Shown in pieces: positions 26,605 through 35,658 of a stretch of DNA of 64,000 nt (positions are counted from its first letter, which is position 1; the number at the start of each line of letters is the position of its first letter). Origin of the DNA: Devosia sp. SD17-2 (GTDB lineage Bacteria > Pseudomonadota > Alphaproteobacteria > Rhizobiales > Devosiaceae); NCBI RefSeq assembly GCF_029201565.1, contig NZ_CP104002.1, forward strand, positions 3,427,001 through 3,491,000, read 5' to 3'. A program made the position numbers and the translations under genes. The notes beneath the pieces were generated by a model. It was not told the origin of the DNA. It searched no databases and worked only from the letters and a program-made list of their open reading frames with translations.

Positions 26605-27543
26605 TCAGGCGGAAAAATTCTGCTTGGCGAGGATGATCGCACCATGCAGTGGTTCGAATTTTGGCAGGGCGACGAAATCGCCATGGCGATCCTGCAGCCG
26701 CGGGAAGAGACGCTGGCCGAGGCCGCCGACGATCGACATGACCTGGGCGCCGTGGCCCTGGAACCAGCGCACATAGGCGTCGATATAGCCCATCTGGATG
26801 TCGAGCAGCTTGAGCGCGACCGGATCGTTCTTGTCGAGATAGTCGGAATAGAGCGGCATGAGCTTGCCGAATTCGCCGGGAGCGCGACCGATGAGGGCAT
26901 CATCGCAGCCTTCCGAGCCATCGCGGCTCAACAGCTTGAGATCCATTTCGGTGCCGAAGGACCAGGTCATTATGGCCTGGTTGTCGCCGCCCAGCGCAGC
27001 CGTGACGGCAGCGGTCAGAGGCGAGCCTTCGACCAGCCCATCATTGGCTTCGACGGTGTAGCGGACGAGCTCGCGACCGAGAATGGCGCCCGACATCTGG
27101 TCGCCTATGTGGAAGCCCCAGCCACCGGCCTGGTAGCGCGTGCCGCCGACAATGGACATGGCAGCCGAGCCGGTGCCGATGATGACGACGCCGCCCTCCT
27201 CGCCGCCAAGGGCGCCGGCATGGGCAATGTCGATATCGTCATAGACTTTTACGCCGGAAAAGGGCCAGGCGCGGGCAGCGAAATCGGCGCGGGCAGAATC
27301 CATGCGGCCGCCAGCCATGCCAAAGCAGGCGTAGGTATTGGCCGTCTCGGCATAATCGAGGCCGGCGGTCTCGAAAACGTCGCGCGTGCCGTCGAGAATG
27401 GCCTTGTAGGCGGGCTCGCCGCCATCGATCTGCAGATTGGAGCGGCCGTTTTTGACCTCAGCCAGCGTCACCAGATTTTCGTCGGCCAGACGAATGCGGC
27501 AATTGGTGCCACCACCGTCAACGCCAAGATAATATCGGGTCAC
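26605..27543 (-). CDS. BadF/BadG/BcrA-family sugar kinase (N-acetylglucosamine/glucosamine kinase-like)
   Basis: Actin-fold (ASKHA) kinase of 312 residues. GTG 27543 follows GGAGAAA at a good distance. The phosphate-binding start YYLGVDGGGTNCRIRLAD and the GGEEGGVVIIGTGSAAMSIV and GGWGFHIGDQMSGAILGREL segments are typical of glucosamine and N-acetylglucosamine kinases. It is the first gene before zwf, a place where some proteobacteria carry glk, so it could phosphorylate glucose or an amino sugar feeding this pathway; that is inference. Confidence 0.85.
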   Translation of the reverse strand: MTRYYLGVDGGGTNCRIRLADENLVTLAEVKNGRSNLQIDGGEPAYKAILDGTRDVFETAGLDYAETANTYACFGMAGGRMDSARADFAARAWPFSGVKVYDDIDIAHAGALGGEEGGVVIIGTGSAAMSIVGGTRYQAGGWGFHIGDQMSGAILGRELVRYTVEANDGLVEGSPLTAAVTAALGGDNQAIMTWSFGTEMDLKLLSRDGSEGCDDALIGRAPGEFGKLMPLYSDYLDKNDPVALKLLDIQMGYIDAYVRWFQGHGAQVMSIVGGLGQRLFPRLQDRHGDFVALPKFEPLHGAIILAKQNFSA

Positions 27544-27828
27544 GCGGGTTTCTCCATAGTCTGGTGGGAAGGCCGAAGACGGCGGCCGGGGAATGGCCCC
27601 TGCGCGACACCGGCTACCCTAAGCTGTCGTTTCGGCGCGGACCATAATGCGAAAGCTGCTAAGACGAAAGTAGCAGGAACCACAAATTCGACCAGTTCCC
27701 GCCCGGATTTTGCGGCCAAAAGGCAGGTGGCCCGAGGGGAGCGGAACGGGTTGCGGCAAAGGTGGGTTAGAGTTAGCTGGAACTGGGCAATCAAGGCCCC
27801 TGCCCTGTCCCCTCAAGGAGCCATGACA

Positions 27829-28356
27829 ATGCGACATACACTGGTACTGGGCGGCGCGCGCAGCGGCAAGACCGCCTTTGCCGAGCAATTGGTGCTGCGA
27901 ACGGGCGCCAAGCCGGTCTATCTCGCCACCGCCCAGGCGCTGGACACCGAAATGCAGGATCGCGTGTCCAGCCATCAGGCCAGCCGCGCCGGCCAGTTCG
28001 AGACTATCGAAGAGCCCCTGGCGCTTTCCCACGCCATTCTGCGGGCCGGGCAGAACCACGACGTGATCCTCGTCGATTGCCTGACGCTGTGGCTGACCAA
28101 TCTGCTGGTGGCCAATGAAGACGTGGCGGCGGCGGTCAGCGAGCTTTGCGCGACGCTGATGGAATTTCGGAGCGCCAAGGTGGTGCTGGTCTCCAATGAG
28201 GTGGGGCTGGGAATCGTGCCGGACAATGCCATGGCGCGGACATTTCGCGATCTTGCCGGCTCGGCGCATCAGCGACTGGCGCAGATCTGTGACGATGTCT
28301 ATTTCGTCGCGGCAGGGCTGCCGCTGACAATGAAGGGCGAGGCGCCGGGGATTTAG
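27829..28356 (+). CDS. cobU: Adenosylcobinamide kinase / adenosylcobinamide-phosphate guanylyltransferase
   Basis: Bifunctional nucleotide-loop assembly enzyme of cobalamin synthesis (CobU/CobP). 175 residues from ATG 27829, which is 8 bases after AAGGAG; ATG 27823 in the same frame is only 2 bases from it and less likely. P-loop HTLVLGGARSGKTAFAE, the VYLATAQALDTEM segment, the guanylylated His region RVSSHQASR and VDCLTLWLTNLL match the family. Divergent from the sugar-kinase operon; no riboswitch is apparent in the 285-base gap. Converges on cobD. Confidence 0.95.
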   Translation: MRHTLVLGGARSGKTAFAEQLVLRTGAKPVYLATAQALDTEMQDRVSSHQASRAGQFETIEEPLALSHAILRAGQNHDVILVDCLTLWLTNLLVANEDVAAAVSELCATLMEFRSAKVVLVSNEVGLGIVPDNAMARTFRDLAGSAHQRLAQICDDVYFVAAGLPLTMKGEAPGI

Positions 28357-28377
28357 GTTTTTTGGGGTGCTTCTAGA

Positions 28378-28502
28378 CACCCCCACCCCCACCCGGCCAC
28401 TCGAGCATAGCTCTCGTGGCCTTCTTGGCTCGAAAGGCTCCACCGAGCCTTTCGTCCTTTGGACCGCCGCGAAGCCCCCGAGAAGGGGGAGGAGGAGATC
28501 GG
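28378..28502 (+). repeat. Palindromic repeat split by the nested ~80-bp stem-loop element
   Basis: CACCCCCACCCCCACCC, then GGCCACTCGAGCATAGCTCTC and GTGGCC (stem 1), CGAAAGGCTC-CACC-GAGCCTTTCG (stem 2, perfect), a CCTTTGGACCGCCGCGAAGCC spacer, then the right arm CCCGAGAAGGGGGAGGAGGAG. It lies between the convergent cobU and cobD genes. Confidence 0.8.
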
Positions 28503-28513
28503 GACCTTCGGCC

Positions 28514-29476
28514 TTAGGCAGCCCACATCATCACGGCGATGAAGGTGCTGAGGGCGAGGAGGACGCCGAGGGTGGCGGTGTAGAGGGAGACGGCGCGGAG
28601 GATGTCGCTGGGGCCGAGCTGGGATTTGCCCGAGCCGAAGGCCGGCAGGTCAATGAGTTCGCCATCATAGGAGCGCGGGCCGCCGAGTTGGAGGCCGAGG
28701 GCACCGGCGAGGGCGGCTTCGGGCCAGCCAGCATTGGGTGAGTCGTGCTTTTTGGCGTCGCGGCGGGCGGTGGCCCAGGCGGCGCTGGGGCTGGCGCCAG
28801 GGACGAAGAAGCAGCCAGCAGTGATGAGCATGGCCGAAAGGCGCGCCGGGATCCAGTTGACCACATCATCGAGCTTGGCGGCAGCCCAGCCGTAGTCGCG
28901 ATAGCGCTCATTGAGATGGCCGATCATGCTGTCGGCAGTGTTGATGGCCTTGTAGGCAGCAATGCCGGGGAGGCCGAAAAGCAGGAGGAAAAACCAGGGC
29001 GCGACGACGCCATCCGAGGTGCTTTCGGCCAGGGTTTCCACCGCGGCGCGGGCGACGCCGGCCTCATCGAGCGCATGGGGATCGCGACCCACGATCTGGC
29101 TGACGGCTTCGCGGCCTTCGGACAGCGAGACGCGCAGGGCATCGGAAACGGCGGTAACGGCGCGGCCGAGTTCCTTTTGCGCGAGGAAGGCCGTGGCGAT
29201 AAGCATTTCGAGCACCCAGCCAAAGGGGAGCCAGGAAAGCATGGTGCGGATGCCGACCGTGACGATGAGCACGGCGAGAAGCAGCAAGGCCAGCGCGACG
29301 ATGCCGGCCAGTTTGCGCTGCTGGGGTGTGCGCTCGGTGGTGTTGAGGCGCGTTTCAAGGAAAGAGATCAGCGCGCCGAACCACATGACCGGGTGGCCGA
29401 TGCGGGCGAGGAGCGTAACGGGATAGCCGATGCGGCGCTCGATGAAAAGCGCGAGCGGGGCGATAAAGGGATCCAT
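28514..29476 (-). CDS. cobD: Adenosylcobinamide-phosphate synthase
   Basis: CobD/CbiB membrane protein that attaches aminopropanol (or its phosphate) to adenosylcobyric acid. 320 residues with several hydrophobic helices; conserved RIGHPVMWFGALI near the N-terminus, TLAESTSDGVVAPWFF and INTADSMIGH, DDVVNWIPARL in the middle. ATG 29476 overlaps the cobQ stop by one base (ATGA-like), so translation is coupled. Last gene of the cobA-cobB-cobQ-cobD group. Confidence 0.95.
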   Translation of the reverse strand: MDPFIAPLALFIERRIGYPVTLLARIGHPVMWFGALISFLETRLNTTERTPQQRKLAGIVALALLLLAVLIVTVGIRTMLSWLPFGWVLEMLIATAFLAQKELGRAVTAVSDALRVSLSEGREAVSQIVGRDPHALDEAGVARAAVETLAESTSDGVVAPWFFLLLFGLPGIAAYKAINTADSMIGHLNERYRDYGWAAAKLDDVVNWIPARLSAMLITAGCFFVPGASPSAAWATARRDAKKHDSPNAGWPEAALAGALGLQLGGPRSYDGELIDLPAFGSGKSQLGPSDILRAVSLYTATLGVLLALSTFIAVMMWAA

Positions 29477-30942
29477 CAGGGCAAGTCCAGAGGCGCGGCG
29501 AGACTGAGCAGGCCGTCTATATCAAGGTGGGTTTCAAGATGGGCCGCGAGCGCATCGAGGGTGGCTTCAATGCCGGCCTCATAGGAGAGATCGGGGCTTG
29601 AGGCGTTGCCGAGAAAGGCGCGGCGGAAGGGATCGGCAGCAAAAAGGCCGTGGAGATAGGTGCCCATGACGCGGCCATCGGCGGAGACGGCGCCTTCGGA
29701 GTCAGTGTCCACATGGGCGAAGGGCCGGTCGCGGTCGGGGCCAGCGGTGACGCCCATATGCATGTGGTAGCCGGCAATGCTCGCGCCTGTGGCGGCGTGG
29801 ACGGCGTTTTCGGTGCGCAGCATTTTGGTGGGGGTGAGGATTGTGTCGACGGCGAGGAGCCCGAGGCCTTGGCTGGTGCCGGGGGGGCCTTCGAGGCCAT
29901 TGGGGTCGGCAATGGTGCGGCCGAGCATCTGATAGCCGCCGCAAATGCCAAGGACCGAGCCGCCGGCGCGATGATGGGCCAAAATGTCGATATCCCAGCC
30001 GTTGTGACGCAGGGCATCGAGATCGGCGCGGGTGGATTTGGAGCCCGGCAGAAGGATAAGATCGGCGCTGCGCAGAATGGGTTCGCCCGGCTGAACGAGC
30101 GTGACCGTGACGCCGGGTTCGGCGCGGAGCGGGTCGAGATCGTCGAAATTGGCGATGCGCGGCAGGCGGGGCACGGCGATGTGGAAGGAACCGCCCTGCC
30201 CTTCGCGGGCAATGGTGTCGAGCGCGAGCGCGTCTTCGGCGGGGAGTTTTGCGGCGTCAGCAAAATTCGGGACCGGGCCGAGGCTGGGGATGCCCATTTT
30301 TTCGGCGAGGAAAGCTTTGCCGCTGTCGAAGAGGGCTGGATCGCCGAAGAAGCGATTGACGAGGCTGGCGCGGACGAGCGCGGCGTCTTCGGGGTCAATG
30401 ACAGCGAGCGTGCCGACGAGGGAGGCGATGACGCCGCCGCGATGGATATCACCGATCAGCACGACGGGAATATTGGCGGCGCGGGCAAAGCCGAAATTGG
30501 CAATGTCATTGGCGCGCAGATTGACCTCGGAGGCGCTGCCGGCGCCCTCGACGAGGATGTAATCACTGTCTGCAGCAAGCTCGGTGAACGCCGCGAGAAC
30601 TTCGGGCAGGAGCTGGCCGCGATCGGCCCAGTATTGGCGGGCGGAGAGGCTGGCGCGACGTTTTCCGCGCACGACGACTTGCGAACCGGTTTCGCCTTCG
30701 GGTTTTAAGAGCACCGGGTTCATGGCGGTGATGGGATCACGACGGGAAGCACGGGCTTGCAGCGCCTGGGCACGGCCGATCTCACCACCATCGGCGGTGA
30801 CGGCGGCATTGTTGCTCATGTTCTGCGGCTTGAACGGGGCGACGCGAAAACCGCGATTGGCGAGCGCGCGACAAAGCCCCGCCACGATCAGCGATTTGCC
30901 GACGTCGGAGCCGGTGCCCATGAACATGAGTGCGCGTGTCAT
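29476..30942 (-). CDS. cobQ: Cobyric acid synthase
   Basis: Glutamine-dependent amidase adding four amides to adenosylcobyrinic a,c-diamide. 488 residues from ATG 30942: N-terminal ATPase with [20 protein letters not shown] and [28 protein letters not shown], then a class I-like amidotransferase with nucleophile in [13 protein letters not shown] and the final YLHGLF histidine. A 109-residue upstream extension of the frame overlaps cobB and is not conserved-looking. It begins 8 bases after the cobB stop. Confidence 0.96.
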   Translation of the reverse strand: MTRALMFMGTGSDVGKSLIVAGLCRALANRGFRVAPFKPQNMSNNAAVTADGGEIGRAQALQARASRRDPITAMNPVLLKPEGETGSQVVVRGKRRASLSARQYWADRGQLLPEVLAAFTELAADSDYILVEGAGSASEVNLRANDIANFGFARAANIPVVLIGDIHRGGVIASLVGTLAVIDPEDAALVRASLVNRFFGDPALFDSGKAFLAEKMGIPSLGPVPNFADAAKLPAEDALALDTIAREGQGGSFHIAVPRLPRIANFDDLDPLRAEPGVTVTLVQPGEPILRSADLILLPGSKSTRADLDALRHNGWDIDILAHHRAGGSVLGICGGYQMLGRTIADPNGLEGPPGTSQGLGLLAVDTILTPTKMLRTENAVHAATGASIAGYHMHMGVTAGPDRDRPFAHVDTDSEGAVSADGRVMGTYLHGLFAADPFRRAFLGNASSPDLSYEAGIEATLDALAAHLETHLDIDGLLSLAAPLDLP

Positions 30943-30950
30943 AGGCGATC

Positions 30951-32249
30951 TTATGGCGCAGAGATGACGTGAGCGTAAGACCCCATGACGCGGCCGAGTT
31001 GGGCGCCCATGGGGGGCTGGCGGATGGCTTCGGCGTCGAGGGCTTCGAAAAGGGGCGGCAGGCCTGCGCCCTTGGCGGACGAATAGTGGAATTCGTGGCC
31101 ATTGAGGCCCGCGGGCCAGGGCAAGGGGCTGTCGTGGAGGAGACGGCGATAGCCGAGGACGCGCTTGGGGCGGTCGATGCGGGTGATGGTGGGCAGAAGG
31201 CCGGTCATGGCGTGGCTGACGCCGGATTTGTCGACGAGGGCCTCGCCCAGAACCATGAAGCCACCGCACTCGCCATAGATGAGCGCATCGCGGTCGCGGG
31301 CGGCGACGAGGCCGGACTTGAATTTTTGGGCGGCGGCGAGAGTTGCGCCGTGGAGTTCGGGATAGCCGCCGGGAAGGAAGATGGCGTTGGCATCGGCTGA
31401 GGGCGCTTCGTCGGCAAGCGGGGAGAAGAACGAAAGCTCGGCTCCGGCGGCGCGCCAGCCATCGAGCAGATGGGGATAGAGGAAGGCGAAGGCGGCGTCG
31501 CTTGCGATGGCGATGCGCTGGCCGAGTGGAGCCAAGGCACGCGGCAGTTCGGTCGCTGCCGGGACCGGGGCGGCGAGGCGGGCGAGCGCGGCAAGGTCGA
31601 TATAGTCGGCAATGGCGGTTGCGGCGGCGGTGAGGAAGCCGTCAAAACCGTCGACTTCGCCGGGAAGGACAAGGCCGAGGTGGCGCTCGGGCACGATGAG
31701 ATCGGTGCGGCGGGGAATGGCGCCGAGGACGGGAATGTCGAGGGCGTTGAGGGCCGTGGTCAGCATGCGCTCGTGGCGGGCCGAGGCAACGCGATTGATG
31801 ATGATCCCCGCGATGCGCACGCCGGGACGCCAATGGGCGAAGCCGGCGACGAGCGGGGCAATGGACTGGCTCTGGCGATCGGCATCGGCGACGAGGATGA
31901 CGGGAAGTTTTAGGGTTTCGGCGAGATCGCCGGTGGAGCCCTTGCCGTCGGCGGCGCCATCGAACAGGCCCATGACACCCTCAACGAGGAGGAGATCGGC
32001 GCCGGTGGCCTGCTGGGCGGCGAGGGCGCGCAGCTGGGTGGCGTCCATGGCCCAGGGATCGAGGTTTATGGCTTCGCGACCGGCGGCGCGGGAGAGATAG
32101 ATGGGGTCGATATAGTCCGGGCCGGTTTTGGCGGGCGCAACGATTTTGCCCTGCTGCCGGAGTGCGGCGAGGAGCCCGAGGGTGATGAGGGTTTTGCCCG
32201 AGCCGGAGCGCGGGGCGGCGATGAGGAGGCCGGTGGGGTTAAGGGTCAT
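30951..32249 (-). CDS. cobB: Cobyrinic acid a,c-diamide synthase
   Basis: Glutamine- and ATP-dependent amidation of the a and c acetates of (hydrogeno)byrinic acid. 432 residues, ATG 32249. N-terminal P-loop [42 protein letters not shown]-terminal amidotransferase with [14 protein letters not shown] and the closing [10 protein letters not shown] histidine. Followed by cobQ 8 bases later; preceded by cobA, but a repeat-filled gap of 178 bases lies between. Confidence 0.96.
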   Translation of the reverse strand: MTLNPTGLLIAAPRSGSGKTLITLGLLAALRQQGKIVAPAKTGPDYIDPIYLSRAAGREAINLDPWAMDATQLRALAAQQATGADLLLVEGVMGLFDGAADGKGSTGDLAETLKLPVILVADADRQSQSIAPLVAGFAHWRPGVRIAGIIINRVASARHERMLTTALNALDIPVLGAIPRRTDLIVPERHLGLVLPGEVDGFDGFLTAAATAIADYIDLAALARLAAPVPAATELPRALAPLGQRIAIASDAAFAFLYPHLLDGWRAAGAELSFFSPLADEAPSADANAIFLPGGYPELHGATLAAAQKFKSGLVAARDRDALIYGECGGFMVLGEALVDKSGVSHAMTGLLPTITRIDRPKRVLGYRRLLHDSPLPWPAGLNGHEFHYSSAKGAGLPPLFEALDAEAIRQPPMGAQLGRVMGSYAHVISAP

Positions 32250-32267
32250 GGTGATATGTCTTGGCTC

Positions 32268-32397
32268 TCATCCCCCACCCCAACCCTCCCCACGGAGGGG
32301 GAGGGAGTGGCGTCTGTGATCTTGGCGGGTTTGGAAGGCTAGTCCAAACTCCCACCCCCACCTAGCCTCCCCCTGATAGGGGGAGGGACGCATCGAT
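32268..32397 (+). repeat. Two palindromic repeat copies between cobA and cobB
   Basis: Copies at 32268-32310 (CCCCCACCCCAACCCTCCCC, ACGGAGGGGGAGGGAG) and 32350-32397 (CCCCCACCTAGCCTCCCCCT, GATAGGGGGAGGGAC). Both are in the forward orientation although the flanking genes are on the minus strand. Confidence 0.8.
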
Positions 32398-32427
32398 GTT
32401 GCGGAACGGTTTGGGATCACGGCGGAG

Positions 32428-33246
32428 TTAGCCGAAGACATGTTTGCGCACTTCTTCGACGTACCAGTCGAGGCTTTGGCGGTAGTTGGCGACGGCGCCG
32501 AGGACGATGATGGCGGGGGTGGGAATGTCGGCCAGAGCCCCGGCCGCGCCGAGGGTGGTTTCGAGCACGGACTGGCCCGGATTGGCGGCGTGGGAGACGA
32601 TGGTGAGGGCCTCGTCGGCGCCACGGCCGGCGGCGAGGAGGCGCTGGGTGATGGCGGGGAGATGTTTGACCGCCATGAACATGACGATGACCGGCGCGGC
32701 CTGGGCCACGGCAGGCCAATCGACGCCGCCGGGGACGGCACCGCTCTCATCGTGGCCGGTGAGGAAGATGACGGCCTGATTGACGTCGCGATGGGTGATG
32801 GGCAGGCCCGCATAGGCCAGCCCCCCGAGACCGGCGGAAATGCCGGGGACGATGCGGAAGGGGATGTTTTCGCGCACCAGCGCGCCGGCTTCTTCACCAC
32901 CGCGGCCGAACATGAAGGGATCGCCGCCCTTGAGGCGGAGGACGCGCTTGCCGGCTTTGGCGAGGGCGATCAGCTGGAGGGAAATGTCGGACTGCAGGGG
33001 CGAGGGTTTTCCACCGCGTTTACCGGCGTGGATGCGCTCGATATGGGGCGGGGCGAGCGCGAGGGTTTGCGGGGAGACCAGGGCATCGTGGACGATGACA
33101 TCGGCCTGGCCGAGCGCATGAAAGGCCAGAAGCGTGAGAAGGCCCGGCCCGCCGGGGCCGGCGCCAACGAGCCAGACAGAGCCCGGTTCGAACACGGGGA
33201 AGTCCGCGCCGTCGAGCTGGGCGAAGTGAGTCTGCGGCAGGCTCAT
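32428..33246 (-). CDS. cobA: Uroporphyrinogen-III C-methyltransferase
   Basis: SAM-dependent methylation of uroporphyrinogen III at C2 and C7 to precorrin-2, the branch to cobalamin (and siroheme). 272 residues, ATG 33246. Motifs VWLVGAGPGGPGLLTLLA, HIERIHAGKRGGKPSPLQSD, LRLKGGDPFMFGRGGEE and RIVPGISAGLGGLAYAGLPI are all intact. It is not fused to a CysG N-terminal domain. Divergent from cobK with a 66-base gap. Confidence 0.96.
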   Translation of the reverse strand: MSLPQTHFAQLDGADFPVFEPGSVWLVGAGPGGPGLLTLLAFHALGQADVIVHDALVSPQTLALAPPHIERIHAGKRGGKPSPLQSDISLQLIALAKAGKRVLRLKGGDPFMFGRGGEEAGALVRENIPFRIVPGISAGLGGLAYAGLPITHRDVNQAVIFLTGHDESGAVPGGVDWPAVAQAAPVIVMFMAVKHLPAITQRLLAAGRGADEALTIVSHAANPGQSVLETTLGAAGALADIPTPAIIVLGAVANYRQSLDWYVEEVRKHVFG

Positions 33247-33312
33247 GCGCGCACGCCTTGAGACAAAACCGATCTGCGGGCACAGTGGCGCAAATCAGGG
33301 AATGCGGTAGCC

Positions 33313-34035
33313 ATGAAAATCCTCATTCTGGGCGGAACGACCGAAGCCCGGGAACTTGCCAATCGCCTCGTCGCGGACGGACACGACGTCATTACATCTC
33401 TCGCCGGCAGGACGCGTGACCCCAAACTGCCGCAGGGCGGCATTCGTATGGGCCGGTTCGGCGGCATTCCGGGCCTTGCGGCTTATCTCAACGCGGCAGG
33501 TATCGAGGCGCTGGTGGACGCCACGCACCCCTATGCCGGGCAGATTTCGGTGAATGCGGTTGCGGCTGCGGAGGCCAGCGGCGTTCCGCTGGTGCGGGTG
33601 ATGCGTCCAGGCTGGGAGCCCCTGCCCGGCCAACGCTGGACAATCGTCGATACCCTGGCCGAAGCGGCGCTGAGCCTGCCCACCGGGGCCGAGGTGCTGC
33701 TGACGACCGGACACAGCGGACTCGGTCATTTTCTCGAGCGGGACGACTGCCATTTCATCGTGCGGCTGATCGAACCGCCCGAAATGGAGCTGCCGAGCCA
33801 CGCCGAGCTGCTGCTCAGCCGTCCGCCCTATGGCGTCGACGGCGAAATCGAGCTCATGCAGCGCAGGAGCGTGACCCATTTGGTCACGAAGAATTCGGGC
33901 GGAGGGCAGACGGCCGGCAAGCTCGAGGCGGCCCACAAACTGGGCGTGACGGTGATCATGATCGGGCGTCCGCATTACGGGCCTGCGCTGGAAGTGGCGA
34001 GCGTGGACGCGGCGGTGGACGCGCTGGGGTTGTAG
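33313..34035 (+). CDS. cobK: Precorrin-6A reductase
   Basis: NADPH-dependent reductase of the corrin ring. 240 residues from ATG 33313: MKILILGGTTEARELANRLV, DATHPYAGQISVNA, TTGHSGLGHFL and VTKNSGGGQTAGKLEAA identify CobK/CbiJ. Its last 61 bases overlap, tail to tail, the end of cobE on the other strand. The methyltransferases CobI, CobJ, CobM, CobF and CobL that it works with are not encoded in the window. Confidence 0.95.
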   Translation: MKILILGGTTEARELANRLVADGHDVITSLAGRTRDPKLPQGGIRMGRFGGIPGLAAYLNAAGIEALVDATHPYAGQISVNAVAAAEASGVPLVRVMRPGWEPLPGQRWTIVDTLAEAALSLPTGAEVLLTTGHSGLGHFLERDDCHFIVRLIEPPEMELPSHAELLLSRPPYGVDGEIELMQRRSVTHLVTKNSGGGQTAGKLEAAHKLGVTVIMIGRPHYGPALEVASVDAAVDALGL

Positions 34036-34442
34036 GCAAGACGCGCCAAGGCGCAGGTGGCGCCGGCGGAGGCAGACTTTTCGGCGAGCAACGGCCCGTG
34101 CGACTGTGCGGCGGCTTCGGCGACAGCAGGCACGCCGAAGAGGCGCGCCACCTTTGCCGATGGATTGGGGACATGGCGCGCAAACGCACCTGCATCGGCC
34201 GCGCGCAGATCAACGCCAAGCAAGGATGCGGCACCAAGAATGCCGGGGTGATTGAGCTTGTCGGGGTGGGTGACGCAGAAGGCGATCGACTGCGGCTGGA
34301 ACCCGTGCCGCGCGAGGCAGGCCGTTACGAGCGCAAGGATTTCATCGGCACCGGCATCGCGACGCGCACCAAGGCCGACGATAATATCGGGCCTATTGAA
34401 GTGATCCAGAGTGGGCGCGAGCCCGGACGTCCAAATAGTCAT
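33975..34442 (-). CDS. cobE: Cobalamin biosynthesis protein CobE (CbiG C-terminal domain)
   Basis: 155 residues, ATG 34442. The body (DIIVGLGARRDAGADEILAL, FCVTHPDKLNHPGILGAA, DAGAFARHVPNPSAKVARLFGVPAVAEAAA, ATCALARLAYNPSAS) matches the CobE/CbiG C-terminal family, linked to ring contraction but of unclear biochemical role. The gene overlaps cobK by 61 bases in convergent orientation. Upstream lies a decayed cobalamin-riboswitch-like sequence and a small hairpin that would cover the ribosome site. Confidence 0.85.
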   Translation of the reverse strand: MTIWTSGLAPTLDHFNRPDIIVGLGARRDAGADEILALVTACLARHGFQPQSIAFCVTHPDKLNHPGILGAASLLGVDLRAADAGAFARHVPNPSAKVARLFGVPAVAEAAAQSHGPLLAEKSASAGATCALARLAYNPSASTAASTLATSSAGP

Positions 34443-34445
34443 CTT

Positions 34446-34575
34446 CGCCTCGCTGCTACGAGGCAGGTTCGCTCAAAAGCCGGAGCAGCTTCCGGAATTG
34501 GTCCCGCAATTGGGTCGACCGCACCGGAGTCTGTTTCATTCCGTCGGGGGAACGCTGCACTGTTTTCTTTCTAGG
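34446..34575 (-). promoter_or_regulatory. Degenerate cobalamin-riboswitch-like leader of cobE
   Basis: Compared with the intact riboswitch at 43920-44115, this sequence shares the 13-base CGGAATTGGTCCC (34493-34505 and 44035-44047, + strand), then TGGGT and CCGCACCG (34519-34526 and 44059-44066) in the same order with nearly the same spacing, and further on GGGGAAC. On the transcript side it continues with GCTGCTCCGGC and ACCTGCC, weak matches to the core GCTGCCCCCGC and to the B12 box. The central core and expression platform are missing or shortened. CCTCG-TAGCAG-CGAGG (34449-34464) just before the ATG could sequester the GAGG ribosome site. Confidence 0.5.
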
Positions 34576-34720
34576 GCGCGGAAAGCACGTGGTCAATCAA
34601 TGGCTTGCGCGGCAGATCGCCCCGATGGAAATGCTTCTGAAAATCGTTCGCAAATTCAAGGGGTTGATGGAATCCGGACGAGGGTCTATGGCCAGAGATC
34701 AACAGCGAGCGGAGCCAGCA

Positions 34721-35617
34721 ATGGCCATCACGAACAAGACCCTGGCCGTGGCCGCGGCCAGCCTGGCTGTCGGCCTTATCGTCCTGGGAATCAAGTTTTT
34801 TGCCTGGCGGCTGACAGGGTCGATCGCACTCTATTCGGATGCGCTGGAGTCCATCGTCAACGTGGTCACGGCTCTCGTGGCGCTCGTCGCCGTGCGTTTT
34901 GCACAGCGGCCTGCTGACGCAGCCCTGCCCTATGGCTATCACAAGGCCGAGTATTTTTCCGCCGTGGTGGTGGGGGTGATGATCATCATCGCTGCCATTC
35001 TGGTTGGTCGCGAAGCCTATCTGGGTTTTCTCGCACCGAGCCTGCCCGAAGCGCCGATGGAGGGTATCGCCCTCAGCCTTGTGGCGACGCTCATCAATCT
35101 CGCCTGGGCACGTGTGCTGATCCGCCAGGGGCAAAAGGCACGTTCGCCGGCGCTCGAAGCCGACGGCAAGCATCTGATGACCGATGTGGTTTCCACCATT
35201 GGCGTCGTGATCGGACTTGGGCTGGTCTATCTGACGGGCTTTGCGCTGCTCGATCCGCTGCTGGCGGCGCTTGTGGCGCTTAATATCCTGTGGTCGGGCT
35301 GGGGCGTCATCAAGGACAGCGTTGGCGGGCTGATGGACGTGGCCGTGGCCAAGGATACCCAGGCGACCATCCGTGAGGTGATTGCGCGCAATGCCGATGG
35401 CGCCATCGAGGCGCATGACATTCGCACGCGGCAAGCCGGCAAGCTGACCTTTATCGATTTTCACCTGGTGGTGCCGGGCGCGATGAGCGTCGACGAGGCG
35501 CATGGGATCTGTGACTGCATCGAGGCCAAGCTGCGCGAAGCGGTGAAAGATGTTCAGATCACCATCCATGTCGAGCCCGAGAACAAGGCCAAGCATTCCG
35601 GGATCGTGGTGGTCTGA
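34721..35617 (+). CDS. Cation diffusion facilitator family transporter
   Basis: Divalent metal/H+ antiporter of the inner membrane. 298 residues from ATG 34721 (GGAG at 34711-34714); the frame extends to 34589 but family similarity starts at TNKTLAVAAASLAVGLIVLG. Six hydrophobic helices; zinc-site residues in YSDALESIVNV (S/D) and ADGKHLMTDVVSTIGV (H, D). The cytoplasmic C-terminal domain ends with FIDFHLVVPGAMSVDEAHGI and ITIHVEPE. Metal preference (Zn, Fe, Co) cannot be told; the cobalamin genes on its left and the zinc locus at 46-50 kb make Co or Zn attractive guesses. Confidence 0.88.
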   Translation: MAITNKTLAVAAASLAVGLIVLGIKFFAWRLTGSIALYSDALESIVNVVTALVALVAVRFAQRPADAALPYGYHKAEYFSAVVVGVMIIIAAILVGREAYLGFLAPSLPEAPMEGIALSLVATLINLAWARVLIRQGQKARSPALEADGKHLMTDVVSTIGVVIGLGLVYLTGFALLDPLLAALVALNILWSGWGVIKDSVGGLMDVAVAKDTQATIREVIARNADGAIEAHDIRTRQAGKLTFIDFHLVVPGAMSVDEAHGICDCIEAKLREAVKDVQITIHVEPENKAKHSGIVVV

Positions 35618-35658
35618 AGGCGCTTGTCCGAACGGCGCGACGCAGGCAGAATCGGGCC

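Noticed and set aside
26644..27822. Long N-terminal extension of cobU across the sugar kinase gene
   Set aside because: Antisense to a good kinase gene; CobU has its P-loop right at its usual N-terminus and a ribosome site at 27815.
27544..27822. Possible cobalamin riboswitch before cobU
   Set aside because: No B12 box or GCCCCCGCAACTG-like core was found on the plus strand of this gap.
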